Source: CAVXHQ01 sp963761735
GTDB lineage: Bacteria > Pseudomonadota > Alphaproteobacteria > Rhodobacterales > Rhodobacteraceae
Length of the DNA stretch: 64,000 nt
Direction: 5' to 3'
NCBI GenBank assembly: GCA_963761735.1
Contig: CAVXHQ010000006.1
Span: forward strand, 289,476-353,475
Below the pieces are notes generated by a model. It saw only the letters and a list, made by a program, of their open reading frames with translations, ran no database searches and was not told the DNA's origin. The position numbers were made by a program, and so were the translations under genes. This document shows, piece by piece, positions 25,743 through 34,699 of the stretch; the first letter of the stretch is position 1; each line of letters begins with the position of its first letter.

Positions 25743-26378
25743 TCAGGCGCGGGGCGTCAGGATCAGGTCGGCGGAGAGCTGTTTGGCGGCGACGCGTTTT
25801 GCGTTGGGGATGTCGTTGCTTTCGGCGCGGCGGGTTGCGGCGGCACGGCTGAGACCATGGCTCAGCCAGCGCTGGATCAGGCGGCTGCGCAATTCGTCCA
25901 TCGGCACGTCGATGCGGGCGGTCAGATCCCAGACATCCGCCAGATCGCGCCAGGGCTTTTCGTCCAGCAGCAGATAATTGCCCTCGGCGATGATCGCGGG
26001 GCAGGCGGGTTCGATGGCGACGGCACCGGCGATGGCGATGTCGCGCTGCCGGTCGAACCGCGGCACGATCACCTCGCCGCCCTCTTTCAGACGCCGGACC
26101 GTGCGCACGAAGCCCTCGGCATCGAAGGTTTCGGGCGCCCCCTTGCGGGCACGCAGACCCCGCGCGTCGAGCACCGCATTGTCCAGATGAAACCCGTCCA
26201 TCGGCACGATCTCGGCGCGGCAGCGTTGCTGGCGCAACCGGCGCACCACCTCTTCGGCCAGCGTCGACTTGCCGCTTGCCGGACCCCCGGCGATGGCCAC
26301 GACGACGCGGGCCTGCGTCTCGCGCAGCTCATGGACGGTTTCGGTGATGGCATTCACATGGGCGGTTATGTCGAGCAC
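25743..26378 (-). CDS. P-loop kinase of the uridine kinase/phosphoribulokinase group (YggC-like)
   Basis: 211 aa. Walker A is GGPASGKST at about residues 30-38. The substrate motif MDGFHLDNAVL, RKGAPETFD, VPRFDRQRDIA and the Walker-B-like IIAEGNYLLLDEKPW match the small-molecule kinase group with E. coli YggC and fructose/nucleoside kinases. The carbohydrate-cluster neighbourhood suggests a sugar or nucleoside substrate, but this is inference; it starts 150 bases beyond the glgB start and need not be co-transcribed. Confidence 0.85.
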   Translation of the reverse strand: MLDITAHVNAITETVHELRETQARVVVAIAGGPASGKSTLAEEVVRRLRQQRCRAEIVPMDGFHLDNAVLDARGLRARKGAPETFDAEGFVRTVRRLKEGGEVIVPRFDRQRDIAIAGAVAIEPACPAIIAEGNYLLLDEKPWRDLADVWDLTARIDVPMDELRSRLIQRWLSHGLSRAAATRRAESNDIPNAKRVAAKQLSADLILTPRA

Positions 26379-26707
26379 GGAGGGGTCCTTTGAGGCCGGA
26401 GGCGAAGCCGGTCAGACGCTGCGGATGCGGCAGCGAGGCAAGGGCTATCGGGGAAACGGGCAACGGGCAAGGCGGCAAACGGTCAAACCCGCGACGACCG
26501 GGGCCGTGGCGAACACCCACCGGTCACGGGCCAGCACAGGCGGATCGCACGCCGCGTCCCGCAGGTTGTCATCGACATCGCCCTTGTCACAAGCCCGTGT
26601 TGCGATAGTTCTGTCGTGCGGTGATGACCTGCCGCGATACGGTCGCGTCGGTCCGCGCACCATGCCAGGAGCGCCGCCGGCGGCCGTCACTGTCTGAAGG
26701 AGCGACG
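26379..26707. other. Divergent intergenic region, no gene seen
   Basis: This 329-base gap separates the minus-strand kinase and the plus-strand YihY gene and must contain both promoters. I see short GC-rich dyads (for example GCCGCCGGCGGC near 26675) that base composition alone can explain. A TTGTCA near 26585 could be a -35 element for the plus-strand gene, but the -10 is poor. No small ORF is convincing. Confidence 0.6.
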
Positions 26708-27631
26708 ATGATCGGGGCGATGTTGGCAGTCTGGCGGGTGATCCGCGACATTCTGGCGTTGAGCGACAAGGTCAACCTTGGATTGATTTCTGCCGGCGTG
26801 GCATTTTTCGGGATGTTTTCGGTATTTCCGGCGATTGCCGCCCTGATCGCGGTGTTCGGCCTGCTGGCCGATCCCGCCATCGTGGTCGAACAGCTCGAGC
26901 TGATGCGCGATATCATCCCGGCCGAGGCCTATTCGCTGATTTCAAGTCAGATCACCCGACTGCTCAATGCCGGTGTCGATACGCTGGGGGTGGCGACGGC
27001 GGTGTCGCTGGGCCTTGCGCTGTGGGCGTCGCGGCTGGGGGTGGCGGCCCTCATGCAGGGGCTCAACGCGATCAGCGGATCGCCGAACCGCAGCGGGGTT
27101 CGGCATTACCTAGTGGCTCTGACCCTGACGGTGTCGCTGATCGGCATCTGCGTCACGGCCCTGCTGATGGTGGTGATCGCCCCGATCGCCATCGCGCTGT
27201 TGCCGATATCGGCGGCGACGGGATGGATACTCGAAGGGGTGCGGTGGACCGTGGCGTTTGCCATCGTGCAGGCGGCGCTGAGCATCCTGTACCGCTTCGG
27301 TCCGAACCGGAGAGGCGACCGGATGCGCTGGTTCACGCCGGGCGCACTGCTGGTCGTGGTGCTGTGGATCGCGGCCTCCTTCGGGTTTTCGTATTATCTG
27401 ACGAATTTCGGCAGCTATAACGAGGTTTACGGCTCCATCGGCGCGGTCATCGCGATGCTGATGTGGCTCTATATCTCGGCCTACCTCATCCTGATGGGGG
27501 CGGCGTTCAACGTCGTGATCCTCGACGCCCGGCACAAAGCCGTCGAAGAGGCGCAGTCGATATTCGAGGCCGACGACCGCCCTCTGCGTGGAGCGGCGGA
27601 TGTCGGCGTCGAGCCGGTCGGGTTGCAGTAG
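26708..27631 (+). CDS. YihY/BrkB family inner-membrane protein
   Basis: 307 aa with six TM segments. It has the opening DKVNLGLISAGVAFFGMFSVFPAIAALIAV of the family (spread over residues 18-48), ATAVSLGLALWASRLGVAALMQGLNAI and the late YYLTNFGSYNEVYGSIGAVIAMLMWLYISA region. Once called ribonuclease BN by mistake; the function is unknown. The ATG at 26708 has a GAAGGAG ribosome site at 26695-26702. A short acidic/basic cytoplasmic tail ends the protein. It stands alone, convergent with phyR. Confidence 0.92.
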   Translation: MIGAMLAVWRVIRDILALSDKVNLGLISAGVAFFGMFSVFPAIAALIAVFGLLADPAIVVEQLELMRDIIPAEAYSLISSQITRLLNAGVDTLGVATAVSLGLALWASRLGVAALMQGLNAISGSPNRSGVRHYLVALTLTVSLIGICVTALLMVVIAPIAIALLPISAATGWILEGVRWTVAFAIVQAALSILYRFGPNRRGDRMRWFTPGALLVVVLWIAASFGFSYYLTNFGSYNEVYGSIGAVIAMLMWLYISAYLILMGAAFNVVILDARHKAVEEAQSIFEADDRPLRGAADVGVEPVGLQ

Positions 27632-27706
27632 CGGCCCCGGCGCGGGGGGCCGCATCTATGATCGGCCCGGGTATCGCATCATCGGCCCGGGCCTTGCGCC
27701 CAGTCA

Positions 27707-28519
27707 TCAGCTGTGCAGCGTCTCGGTCGAGGCAAAGAACATTGCCTGCGATACCGCCGAGCGCACCTGATCCTCGACATAGGGCTTGGAGATCAGGAAC
27801 GCAGGTTCCGGACGCTCGCCCGTCAGCAGACGCTCGGGGAAAGCGGTGATGAAAATCACCGGCAGATCGCCGTGATGCCCGAGGATTTCGCGGACCGCAT
27901 CGACGCCGGACGAATTGTCCGCCAGCTGGATATCGGCGAGGATCAGGTCCGGACGCTCGGTTTTTGCAAGTTTCACGGCGGCGGTATGCGTACGGGCGAC
28001 GCCGATGATCGCATGACCCATGTCCGACACGATGCTCTGCAGGTCCATCGCGATGATCGCCTCGTCCTCGATGATGAGAATGCGACCGGCGATGCTGTCC
28101 TCCATCTCCTGGCGCGCGACGCCGATCAGATGCTCGACCTCGTCGATTTCGGTGCCCATGATCGTGGCCACATCGGGGGCCGAAAAATCCTCGATCGTGT
28201 GCAGCAGCAGCGCCTCGCGGGTATTTGGCGTAAGTTTCGCAAGATGCGCCTGTGCCGCGGCGGCGAGGCCTGTCTCGGTGCCCGACACCGGTGCGCCGGT
28301 GCTCTGCCAGATCGAGTGGAACACTTTGAACAACGACACGCGCGGTGCAACGTCGGGATTGAAGATCTCTCGGTTGTCGAGAATCGCCTCCAGCGTCGCA
28401 ACGGCATAGGTGTCTCCCGATGCTTGCGAACCGGTGAGTGCCCGCGCATAGCGCCGCAGATAGGGCAATTCGGAACCGATCTGTGTGGACAGATCGGGTG
28501 AAGTGGTCGTGTCGGTCAT
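27707..28519 (-). CDS. phyR: General stress response regulator PhyR
   Basis: 270 aa. Residues about 10-140 are a sigma-like (EcfG-mimic) domain (YLRRYARALTGSQASGD, LTPNTREALLLHTIEDFS) and residues about 145-265 a receiver with ILIIEDEAIIAMDL and the phospho-acceptor Asp196 in LILADIQLADNSSG. When phosphorylated, PhyR sequesters the anti-sigma NepR and frees EcfG. It is divergent from nepR-ecfG, with an exact EcfG-type promoter 35 bases upstream of the ATG, implying positive autoregulation. No PhyR-type histidine kinase gene is seen beside it. Confidence 0.97.
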   Translation of the reverse strand: MTDTTTSPDLSTQIGSELPYLRRYARALTGSQASGDTYAVATLEAILDNREIFNPDVAPRVSLFKVFHSIWQSTGAPVSGTETGLAAAAQAHLAKLTPNTREALLLHTIEDFSAPDVATIMGTEIDEVEHLIGVARQEMEDSIAGRILIIEDEAIIAMDLQSIVSDMGHAIIGVARTHTAAVKLAKTERPDLILADIQLADNSSGVDAVREILGHHGDLPVIFITAFPERLLTGERPEPAFLISKPYVEDQVRSAVSQAMFFASTETLHS

Positions 28520-28546
28520 GCAGGATGCCCTTGTCTAACATTGTCT

Positions 28547-28571
28547 GGAACTAAACGCGCAGTGCGGCGTT
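28547..28571 (+). promoter_or_regulatory. EcfG-type promoter for nepR-ecfG
   Basis: GGAAC at 28547-28551, 16 bases, CGTT at 28568-28571: the alphaproteobacterial EcfG consensus exactly. It faces nepR-ecfG; transcription would start near 28578, leaving a leader of about 168 bases before nepR. Confidence 0.85.
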
Positions 28572-28578
28572 GAGTTCC
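28554..28578 (-). promoter_or_regulatory. EcfG-type promoter for phyR
   Basis: On the minus strand GGAAC (28578-28574), 16 bases, CGTT (28557-28554), again the exact consensus, facing phyR with a leader of about 28 bases. It overlaps almost entirely with the opposite promoter, so the two share one 32-base segment. Confidence 0.85.
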
Positions 28579-28745
28579 CGAATCTGGCGATTTGCGTCGG
28601 ATTAAATTGTGCCGTGGGACGCTCCGACGGACAGAACGGGCCCGCTTCCGTCTTTGTATGTCGCATATATGAAGTGTAGGGTCGAAATCCAAACCGGACG
28701 CCATCCTGACGGTGTACGGCGCGAACGAAGGACAAAATTGCCCCG

Positions 28746-28931
28746 ATGACAAAGTCCGGAACGCGCAAGTCGCACAACAAAGATTTAGATGATCACCTGA
28801 AACGCGCCTTTCAGAGCATGACGGAAGAGGCGCTTCCCGACAAACTTGCGTTGCTTCTCGCCAGGTTGCGGGACGAAGATGCCGCCGCGACGGGCGAAAC
28901 CGGTACGGCAGCGGACGGCACGAAAGAGTGA
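28746..28931 (+). CDS. nepR: Anti-sigma factor NepR
   Basis: 61 aa. The conserved core LDDHLKRAFQSMTEEALPDKLALLLARL spans residues 14-41 and carries the two helices that grip EcfG or, under stress, PhyR. The flanks are short and hydrophilic, as usual. The stop overlaps the ecfG start (GTGA, 28928-28931), so sigma and anti-sigma are made together. Identity rests on the core plus the position between phyR and ecfG. Confidence 0.95.
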   Translation: MTKSGTRKSHNKDLDDHLKRAFQSMTEEALPDKLALLLARLRDEDAAATGETGTAADGTKE

Positions 28932-29422
28932 AGGTGAGCGATCCGAAGGAAGAGTTGGTCACTCATCTGCCCGCAATGCGTGCCTTTGCCCTCAGCCTGA
29001 CGCGCAACAGCGCCCAGGCCGACGATCTGGTGCAGGACACGGTGGTCCGTGCCTGGACCAATCTCGACAAATTTCAGGTCGGCTCGAACCTTCGGGCATG
29101 GCTGTTTACGATCCTGCGCAACATCTTCTATTCGGGACGGCGGCGCGCCAGCCGCGAGGTCGAGGACGTCGACGGCGTTTTTGCCGCCACGCTGACGCAA
29201 TTGCCGGCGCATGACGGCCGGCTGGAACTGCGCGAGTTCCTCGAGGTTTTTGCGACGTTGCCGGATGAGCAGCGCGAGGCGCTGGCGCTCGTCGGGGCGT
29301 CGGGGTTCTCCTATGAAGAGGCTGCGGAAATGTGCGGCGTCGCGGTCGGCACCGTCAAGAGCAGGGCGAACCGGGCGCGCGCCAAGCTGGCCGAACGTCT
29401 GGGTTCCAGACAGACGGTCTGA
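28928..29422 (+). CDS. ecfG: RNA polymerase sigma factor EcfG (general stress)
   Basis: 164 aa ECF sigma factor. Region 2 reads RAFALSLTRNSAQADDLVQDTVVRAW (residues about 17-42) and region 4 LPDEQREALALVGASGFSYEEAAEMCGVAVGTVKSRANRAR, written across residues 110-150. It directs the general stress regulon from GGAAC-N16/17-CGTT promoters, two of which lie just upstream. The start is a GTG in the overlap with nepR; a second in-frame GTG two codons later is possible. It ends 41 bases before a hairpin. Confidence 0.96.
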   Translation: MKVSDPKEELVTHLPAMRAFALSLTRNSAQADDLVQDTVVRAWTNLDKFQVGSNLRAWLFTILRNIFYSGRRRASREVEDVDGVFAATLTQLPAHDGRLELREFLEVFATLPDEQREALALVGASGFSYEEAAEMCGVAVGTVKSRANRARAKLAERLGSRQTV

Positions 29423-29935
29423 CCTGACCTGGCCGCGTCGAACGGGCGGGTCGGCCACTGCGTTGAGGCGTCGCCCCCCGGGGACGCCTCAGACCGGAAA
29501 ACGACTACCGCCGCTGTCAGACGCCGTTCAGCGTTTTGCAATGATGTGTCGCTGTGGCAACGGCGATACAGCCCCGCCGCTGCGTTTTGCGGGGACGGCG
29601 GGCGCCACTTTCCCCGTGGCAATTGCGCCGCAGCGGACCGTTTCGCGCTTGGCCTGTGACAAACCTGCAACCCTGCGTCCGGCGCGGCATATCCGCGGGT
29701 TTTTGCACAGGTTTCGAAGCGTTTCGTCGAAAAATAAGGCGCTGGCAGGGTTCTGGCGGGGATGCGGCCCGCTGCGGTGTGCGAACAATGCCGCTACGCA
29801 ACACATTGGCGCCACATGTTCGACGCAATCGGCAACTTTTGGCTGGAATTTGACAAATCCGCCGTCTACCTTCTCGAACAAGAACAAAAAGCGCGTCCCG
29901 CAAATGAGGATGTGCATTGAGGCGGAGCAGGAACA
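29423..29935. other. Long leader region upstream of the adhesin gene
   Basis: 513 bases without a convincing gene. It contains the hairpin at 29464-29491, a second GC-rich dyad around 29572-29602 (CCCGCCG with CGGCGGG), then DNA of lower GC up to the adhesin ribosome site (AGGA just before 29936). The promoter and probably the regulation of the adhesin lie here. I could not identify a -35/-10 pair or an EcfG-type site facing the adhesin. Confidence 0.55.
29464..29491 (+). terminator. Hairpin downstream of ecfG
   Basis: Perfect 9-base arms TGAGGCGTC and GACGCCTCA around a 10-base C/G loop, 41 bases after the ecfG stop. No T-run follows, so termination may be weak or factor-assisted. Confidence 0.5.
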
Positions 29936-32900
29936 ATGGCAGCGACAAATTTTGTCGTCCGCAATGACGCGGGCGTAGTCAATCGTGGTGTGACCGGGGG
30001 TAACGGTCTGGCACTGCCGATCGGGGCCTCGGCCGGATCGGATATTTCACTCAATCTGACGCAGCAGCAGATCATGTCGTATGGACGTGTCGGCACTTCG
30101 CTGGAAATCACGCTGACGGACGGTCAGATCATCGTGGTCGACAATTACTTTTCGGGCAACGGCACGCCGCAGAGCGATCTGTTCCTGTCGGACAATGGGT
30201 TGCTGACCCAGGTGGAACTGGCCCCCGGGCAGGGCGGTGTGTATTATTCCACCTATGTCGCGGAAGACAGCTATGGCAAGTTCACCGCCGCTGACGATCT
30301 GTATTTCTACCCCGGTCAGGACACCATCGTGGCGGCGCCCGTGGGTGTGGTCGCCGACGATGGCGTCGGCATGCTGGGCGTGCTGCCGTTCCTTGGCGGA
30401 CTTGGCCTGTGGCCGCTCGCCGGTATCGCCGCCGCGGCGGTGATTCCCGCGATTGCCGGTGGCGGCGACGACGATCCCACCGTTCTCAACAATGGCGAAG
30501 AGCGCCCCGAAACTCCGGAAACGCCGGAAACGCCCGACGCCCCGATTACGCCGGAGACCCCCACGACACCCGAGGTTCCGCCGCTGACCGGCACGATCCT
30601 GACCGGCACCGTCGAGGCTGGCGATGTCGTCAACCGCGAAGACCGCGAGGACGGCGTCGACATTACCGGCACCGGCACCGTGGGCGCGACCATCGTCGTC
30701 ACCATCGACGGCGAGACCCAGACGACGATCATCAATGAGGACGGTAACTGGAACGTCGTCTTCGGCCCCGACCAGATCACCGAAGGCACCTATCAGGTGG
30801 ACGTCGTGGTCGTCGTCTCCAACGAGACCGGCACCCTTCAGATCGACGATGCGCTGCGCGTCGATACCGAAATCACCGTCACCTTCGACGAAGACAGCGT
30901 CGGCGGCGACGGCACCGTCAATCTGGACGAGAACAGCGACGTCGTGACCCTGTCGGGCACGACCGATCTGGGATCGAGCGTCGTCGTCACTGTGGATGGT
31001 GTCGAATACGACGCCATCGTCACCGAAACCGGCTGGATCTGCGGCTTTCCGGGCGGCACCTTCAATCCCGGCGAATACGTGCAGAACGTGTCGGTGACGG
31101 CCACCGATTCTGTCGGCAACACGGCAACCGTCACCGGCGATTTCGTCGTCGATACAGTCACCACCGTCACGCTCGACACCAATACTTTCGGCGGCGACAG
31201 CGTCCTCAACTTTACCGAGCGCAACGGCGGCGTCACGCTGACCGGCACCGCCGAGGTCGGGGCCACGGTCATCGTGACAATCTCGGGCGTCGCGGGCACG
31301 GTCACGGTGTCGGAAACCGGGACGTGGAGCGCCACCTGGTCCGTAACCGATCTGCCCGGCGGCCTGATCGAAAGCACGGCCGGTGTTACCGTCGTGTCGA
31401 CCGATCTGGCGGGCAACAGCGCCACGGCCACGGGGACCATCGCCATCGACACCTTCGTCAACACCCTCACGCTGACCAGCGTGCCGGTGACGGGTGACGA
31501 CATCATCAACGAGGCCGAATGGGGCAGCGACATCGACCTGTCGGGTCAGGTCGAGGCCGGTTCGACCGTTACCGTCACCATCAGCGGCGTCACCCGCACC
31601 GCCACCGTCACCGCCGAGGGTGAATGGTCGGTCACCTTCGAGGGCGGCAGCCTGCCGGTCGGCGAATACGACGCCGATATCCTCGTCAACGCCACGGACG
31701 GGGCCGGCAACACCGCCAGCCTCACCCACGGCGTCCGCATCGACACGGTCGTGGGCGAGGTTGCCCTCAGCCCCGAACCCATCGAGATCGACGATGTCGT
31801 CAACGCCGTCGAAGTATCGGATGGCGTACTGATCAGCGGTACGGCAACGGCGGGTCTGACCGTCACCGTGACGCTCGGGGCGGCCAGCCATCAGGTCGTA
31901 GCCGACGGCGACGGCAACTGGGACTCCTTATTTGCAAGCTCGGAGGTGCCCGGCGGCACCTATACCGCCGACATCACGGCCTCGATCACCGACAGTGCCG
32001 GCAACTTCCGCTCGGTGAGCGATACCGTCGGCATCGACACCGAACTTACCGTGTCGATCGACGGCGACGTCGAGGGCGACAACATCATCTCGGCCCTCGA
32101 GGCGCGGGACGGCGTGGAATTCAGCGGCACGACAGAACCGCTTTCCACCGTCGTCGTGGGATACGGGTCCGCCAGCCGGACAGTGACCGCCGACGGATCC
32201 GGCGTCTGGATCGCGAGTTTCGATGCCGGCGACATCCCGTCGGGCGACATGGCACAGACCGTTACGGCGCAGGCCACAGACCGGGCGGGCAACACCGCAA
32301 CCGCGGAACACGCCTTCCGGGTCGACACCGTCGTCGAGCCGCTGACACTGCGCACCGTCGAAGGCGACAACCTGGTCAACCGGGCAGAGGCCGCAGACGG
32401 CATCGCACTGAGCGGCACGGTCGAACGCGGCGCGACCGGGATCGAGATCACCTACGAAGGCACGGTCTACGCGGGCACGATAGCGTCGAACGGCACCTGG
32501 AGCGTTCTCATTCCCGCAGGCGATGTGGTGGCAGGCGACGGCGATGTCGTCACCGTCGCGATCACCGCGACCGATCATGTCGGCAACGTGCGTACCATCG
32601 ACGGCACCTTTATCGTCGACACGACGCCGCCCGAGGCGCCGGTCATCGAAAGCTACCGGGTCACGGGCACCGGAGAGGTGCGTGAATTCACGACCTCGCT
32701 GACTGACGACGACATCGAGATCCATTCGCTGAACGGCGACGGGGCCCCAGTGGACGTGACGCCGGACCCGACCGTCGACACGGTGTTCAACGAGACGAGC
32801 TTTCGGTTCGATCCGTCCGTCGCCGCAGGCACGCATCTGGTCATGACGGCGGCCGACGATGCGGGCAACGCAACCTCGACGCTGTTCGTCGTCGACGAGC

Positions 32901-33199
32901 TGGGCACCAACGTGGTGAACGTGGATCGGGGCAACCTCGACGGGTTCGATGTCGAGGCGATCGATCTGCAGTTCGCCGAGGACAGCTCGCTGACCCTGTC
33001 GGCCACGCAGCTGGAATCGCTCTCGGCGCATTCCAACCGGCTGACGATCCACGGTGGGGCCGACGATACGGTCAACATCGCGGGAGCCACGGCGACGGGC
33101 ACCACCTCGGAAATCGGCGGCCGCATTTTCGAGCATTACACCCTCGGCAGCGACGGCGGCACCCTGATCATCGACGACGAGATCAACGTCATCACCTGA
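29936..33199 (+). CDS. Bap-like large adhesin with tandem Ig-like domains (probable type I secretion substrate)
   Basis: 1087 aa, very acidic. Residues about 1-150 resemble the BapA prefix region (LTLTDGQIIVVDNYF-like, GVYYSTYVAEDSYGKF) and end in a hydrophobic Gly/Ala stretch (LPFLGGLGLWPLAGIAAAAVI). A Pro/Thr/Glu linker (ETPETPETPDAP) follows. Then come seven or eight Ig-like units of about 100 residues, each ending near GNxATxxGxxxVDT. The C-terminus (GGADDTVNIAGA, YTLGSDGGTLIIDDEINVIT) resembles type I secretion targets but lacks classical RTX nonapeptides. No Sec signal, consistent with export by the genes immediately downstream. The likely role is surface attachment or biofilm. Confidence 0.9.
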   Translation: MAATNFVVRNDAGVVNRGVTGGNGLALPIGASAGSDISLNLTQQQIMSYGRVGTSLEITLTDGQIIVVDNYFSGNGTPQSDLFLSDNGLLTQVELAPGQGGVYYSTYVAEDSYGKFTAADDLYFYPGQDTIVAAPVGVVADDGVGMLGVLPFLGGLGLWPLAGIAAAAVIPAIAGGGDDDPTVLNNGEERPETPETPETPDAPITPETPTTPEVPPLTGTILTGTVEAGDVVNREDREDGVDITGTGTVGATIVVTIDGETQTTIINEDGNWNVVFGPDQITEGTYQVDVVVVVSNETGTLQIDDALRVDTEITVTFDEDSVGGDGTVNLDENSDVVTLSGTTDLGSSVVVTVDGVEYDAIVTETGWICGFPGGTFNPGEYVQNVSVTATDSVGNTATVTGDFVVDTVTTVTLDTNTFGGDSVLNFTERNGGVTLTGTAEVGATVIVTISGVAGTVTVSETGTWSATWSVTDLPGGLIESTAGVTVVSTDLAGNSATATGTIAIDTFVNTLTLTSVPVTGDDIINEAEWGSDIDLSGQVEAGSTVTVTISGVTRTATVTAEGEWSVTFEGGSLPVGEYDADILVNATDGAGNTASLTHGVRIDTVVGEVALSPEPIEIDDVVNAVEVSDGVLISGTATAGLTVTVTLGAASHQVVADGDGNWDSLFASSEVPGGTYTADITASITDSAGNFRSVSDTVGIDTELTVSIDGDVEGDNIISALEARDGVEFSGTTEPLSTVVVGYGSASRTVTADGSGVWIASFDAGDIPSGDMAQTVTAQATDRAGNTATAEHAFRVDTVVEPLTLRTVEGDNLVNRAEAADGIALSGTVERGATGIEITYEGTVYAGTIASNGTWSVLIPAGDVVAGDGDVVTVAITATDHVGNVRTIDGTFIVDTTPPEAPVIESYRVTGTGEVREFTTSLTDDDIEIHSLNGDGAPVDVTPDPTVDTVFNETSFRFDPSVAAGTHLVMTAADDAGNATSTLFVVDELGTNVVNVDRGNLDGFDVEAIDLQFAEDSSLTLSATQLESLSAHSNRLTIHGGADDTVNIAGATATGTTSEIGGRIFEHYTLGSDGGTLIIDDEINVIT

Positions 33200-33249
33200 C
33201 AAGACAGTGCGTTCCGGGGCAAGGCTCCGGGGCGCGCATGCGGTGCGGA

Positions 33250-33266
33250 GGGCGGATCAACCGCCC
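33250..33266 (+). terminator. Small hairpin between adhesin and secretion genes
   Basis: GGGCGG, loop atcaa, CCGCCC, 51 bases after the adhesin stop and 48 before the TolC-like start. Without a T-run it is more likely an attenuator or mRNA-end stabiliser than a full stop. Confidence 0.35.
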
Positions 33267-33313
33267 CCGCGCATCCCGTACGGGTACGGCGGAGACCGAC
33301 GAGGGGCAGGCAC

Positions 33314-34699
33314 ATGGCAGAACGGACAATGGCAACAGGCTGGCGCGGTGCGTGCCGCCACGGCGGGGTCGCGCTCGTGGCCGGAACGGCTCTCGCGCTC
33401 GCGGCCTGCACGAACGCCGACAATGTAACACGCGAAGGGCCCTCGTTCATCGGGGGCCTGTTCGGCGGTCCGGAGGCGTCCGGGTCCGCCGTCTCCGCGT
33501 CCGGCGCGCCCGCCGCCCTGGACGCGCAGATGCGCGACGGTACGAATTCCGCGCTGATCGAAGGGCTGCTGAACCGCCGGTCCATCGTCGCATCGGGGCC
33601 GATGCGGGACGTGGCCGACGCGGTGATGGCCGCCAACGCGCGCGCCGCCGAGGCGGACCTGCGCGCGGCCGTGCTGCGGGCCGACGCCCGCGCGCTGAAC
33701 TGGCTGCCGACGATTGGCCCGAATATTTCGCTGACCTCGATGGGAAACATCGTGGCGTCGTTGATCCTCAATCAGGCGATCGTCGATCACGGTGCGCGCC
33801 GGGCCGAGCGCGATTACGCCAAATACGACGTCGAGGTCGCCGCCGTGGCGCTGGCCGAGGACAGCAACGACCGCGTCCTGCAAGCGCTCGAACTGTATCT
33901 GCGCGCCGAAACCGCGCGCTCGGATGCCGCCGTGCTGGCCGCAGGCATGGAGACGATGGACCACTTTTCCTGGATCATGAGCGAGCGGGTGAACGCAGGT
34001 GTCAGCGACCGGGTCGACCTGCAGGTCGTCACCCAGCGGCAGAACCAGATGCGGTCCGACCTTGCCTCGGCGCGCGAGACCGTCGCCTCGGCCACAAGTG
34101 AATTGCAGGCGATGTCGGCCCGCCCGGTCGGCGGCATCACCGGGTTGTCGCCGCTCGGCGCGCCGGGCGCACGGGCGCAGGCCCTTGCCGTGATGCAGTC
34201 CGAGGCCGAGAGCCGCCGCGCCATCGCCGGTGCCGTGGCGGCGCGGGCGGGATTCCTGCCCGGCCTGTCGGTTGCGGGATCGGTGGATCAGGACGGGCAG
34301 ACGGACTGGGGCCTGAACATCGACGCGGCGAACGCGCTGGGGTTCGGCAATGCCGCCAGCATCCGCGCCATCGAGGCCGAAGAGCAGGCCGCCGCCGCGC
34401 GTGTCGCACAGGAGCGGGAGCAGGCAAACCGGACGATTGCCGCGATGGAGGGCCAGCTGATCTCGCTGCGCCGTCAGGAAGGCGAGGCCCGCGCGATCGC
34501 CGCACAGGCCGCCGGAAACTATGAACTCTTTGCCCAGCAGCAGCGGGCCGGTCAGCGCAGCGTCACAGAAACCGTGACCGTGTTCGAGACCAAGATCCGC
34601 GCCGAACGTGCCGCGGCCGAGCTGCGCTATGACATCGCGCGGCTGGAAATCAGAATTGCGGCCGTCCTTGGGGCGCTCGTGGATGGAGAACAGATATGA
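33314..34699 (+). CDS. TolC-family outer-membrane lipoprotein of a type I secretion system
   Basis: 461 aa. The signal peptide ends in a lipobox (LALAAC, Cys32), so it should be a lipoprotein, unlike classical TolC but like many type I channel proteins. The rest is the helical-barrel pattern: long Ala/Glu-rich coiled coils with an internal duplication, VASLILNQAIVDHGARRAERDYAK and later TVFETKIRAERAAAELRYDIARLEIRIA, shown here only as landmarks. It sits between the adhesin and the exporter genes, and its stop overlaps the ABC exporter start by ATGA. It would form the outer-membrane duct for the adhesin. Confidence 0.9.
   Translation: MAERTMATGWRGACRHGGVALVAGTALALAACTNADNVTREGPSFIGGLFGGPEASGSAVSASGAPAALDAQMRDGTNSALIEGLLNRRSIVASGPMRDVADAVMAANARAAEADLRAAVLRADARALNWLPTIGPNISLTSMGNIVASLILNQAIVDHGARRAERDYAKYDVEVAAVALAEDSNDRVLQALELYLRAETARSDAAVLAAGMETMDHFSWIMSERVNAGVSDRVDLQVVTQRQNQMRSDLASARETVASATSELQAMSARPVGGITGLSPLGAPGARAQALAVMQSEAESRRAIAGAVAARAGFLPGLSVAGSVDQDGQTDWGLNIDAANALGFGNAASIRAIEAEEQAAAARVAQEREQANRTIAAMEGQLISLRRQEGEARAIAAQAAGNYELFAQQQRAGQRSVTETVTVFETKIRAERAAAELRYDIARLEIRIAAVLGALVDGEQI

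Noticed and set aside
23334..26393. A 1019-codon open frame antisense to glgB and the kinase gene
   Set aside because: It mirrors the high-GC codon structure of the real minus-strand genes, has no family match and no ribosome site. The same applies to other long antisense frames over the glycogen, acs and transporter genes.
26670..26690. GCCGCCGGCGGC palindrome before the YihY gene as operator
   Set aside because: Such GC palindromes are expected by chance at this base composition and there is no second copy nearby.
30047..33202. Long antisense frames over the adhesin gene
   Set aside because: They are explained by the repetitive, GC-rich coding pattern of the adhesin; the residue composition is not protein-like.
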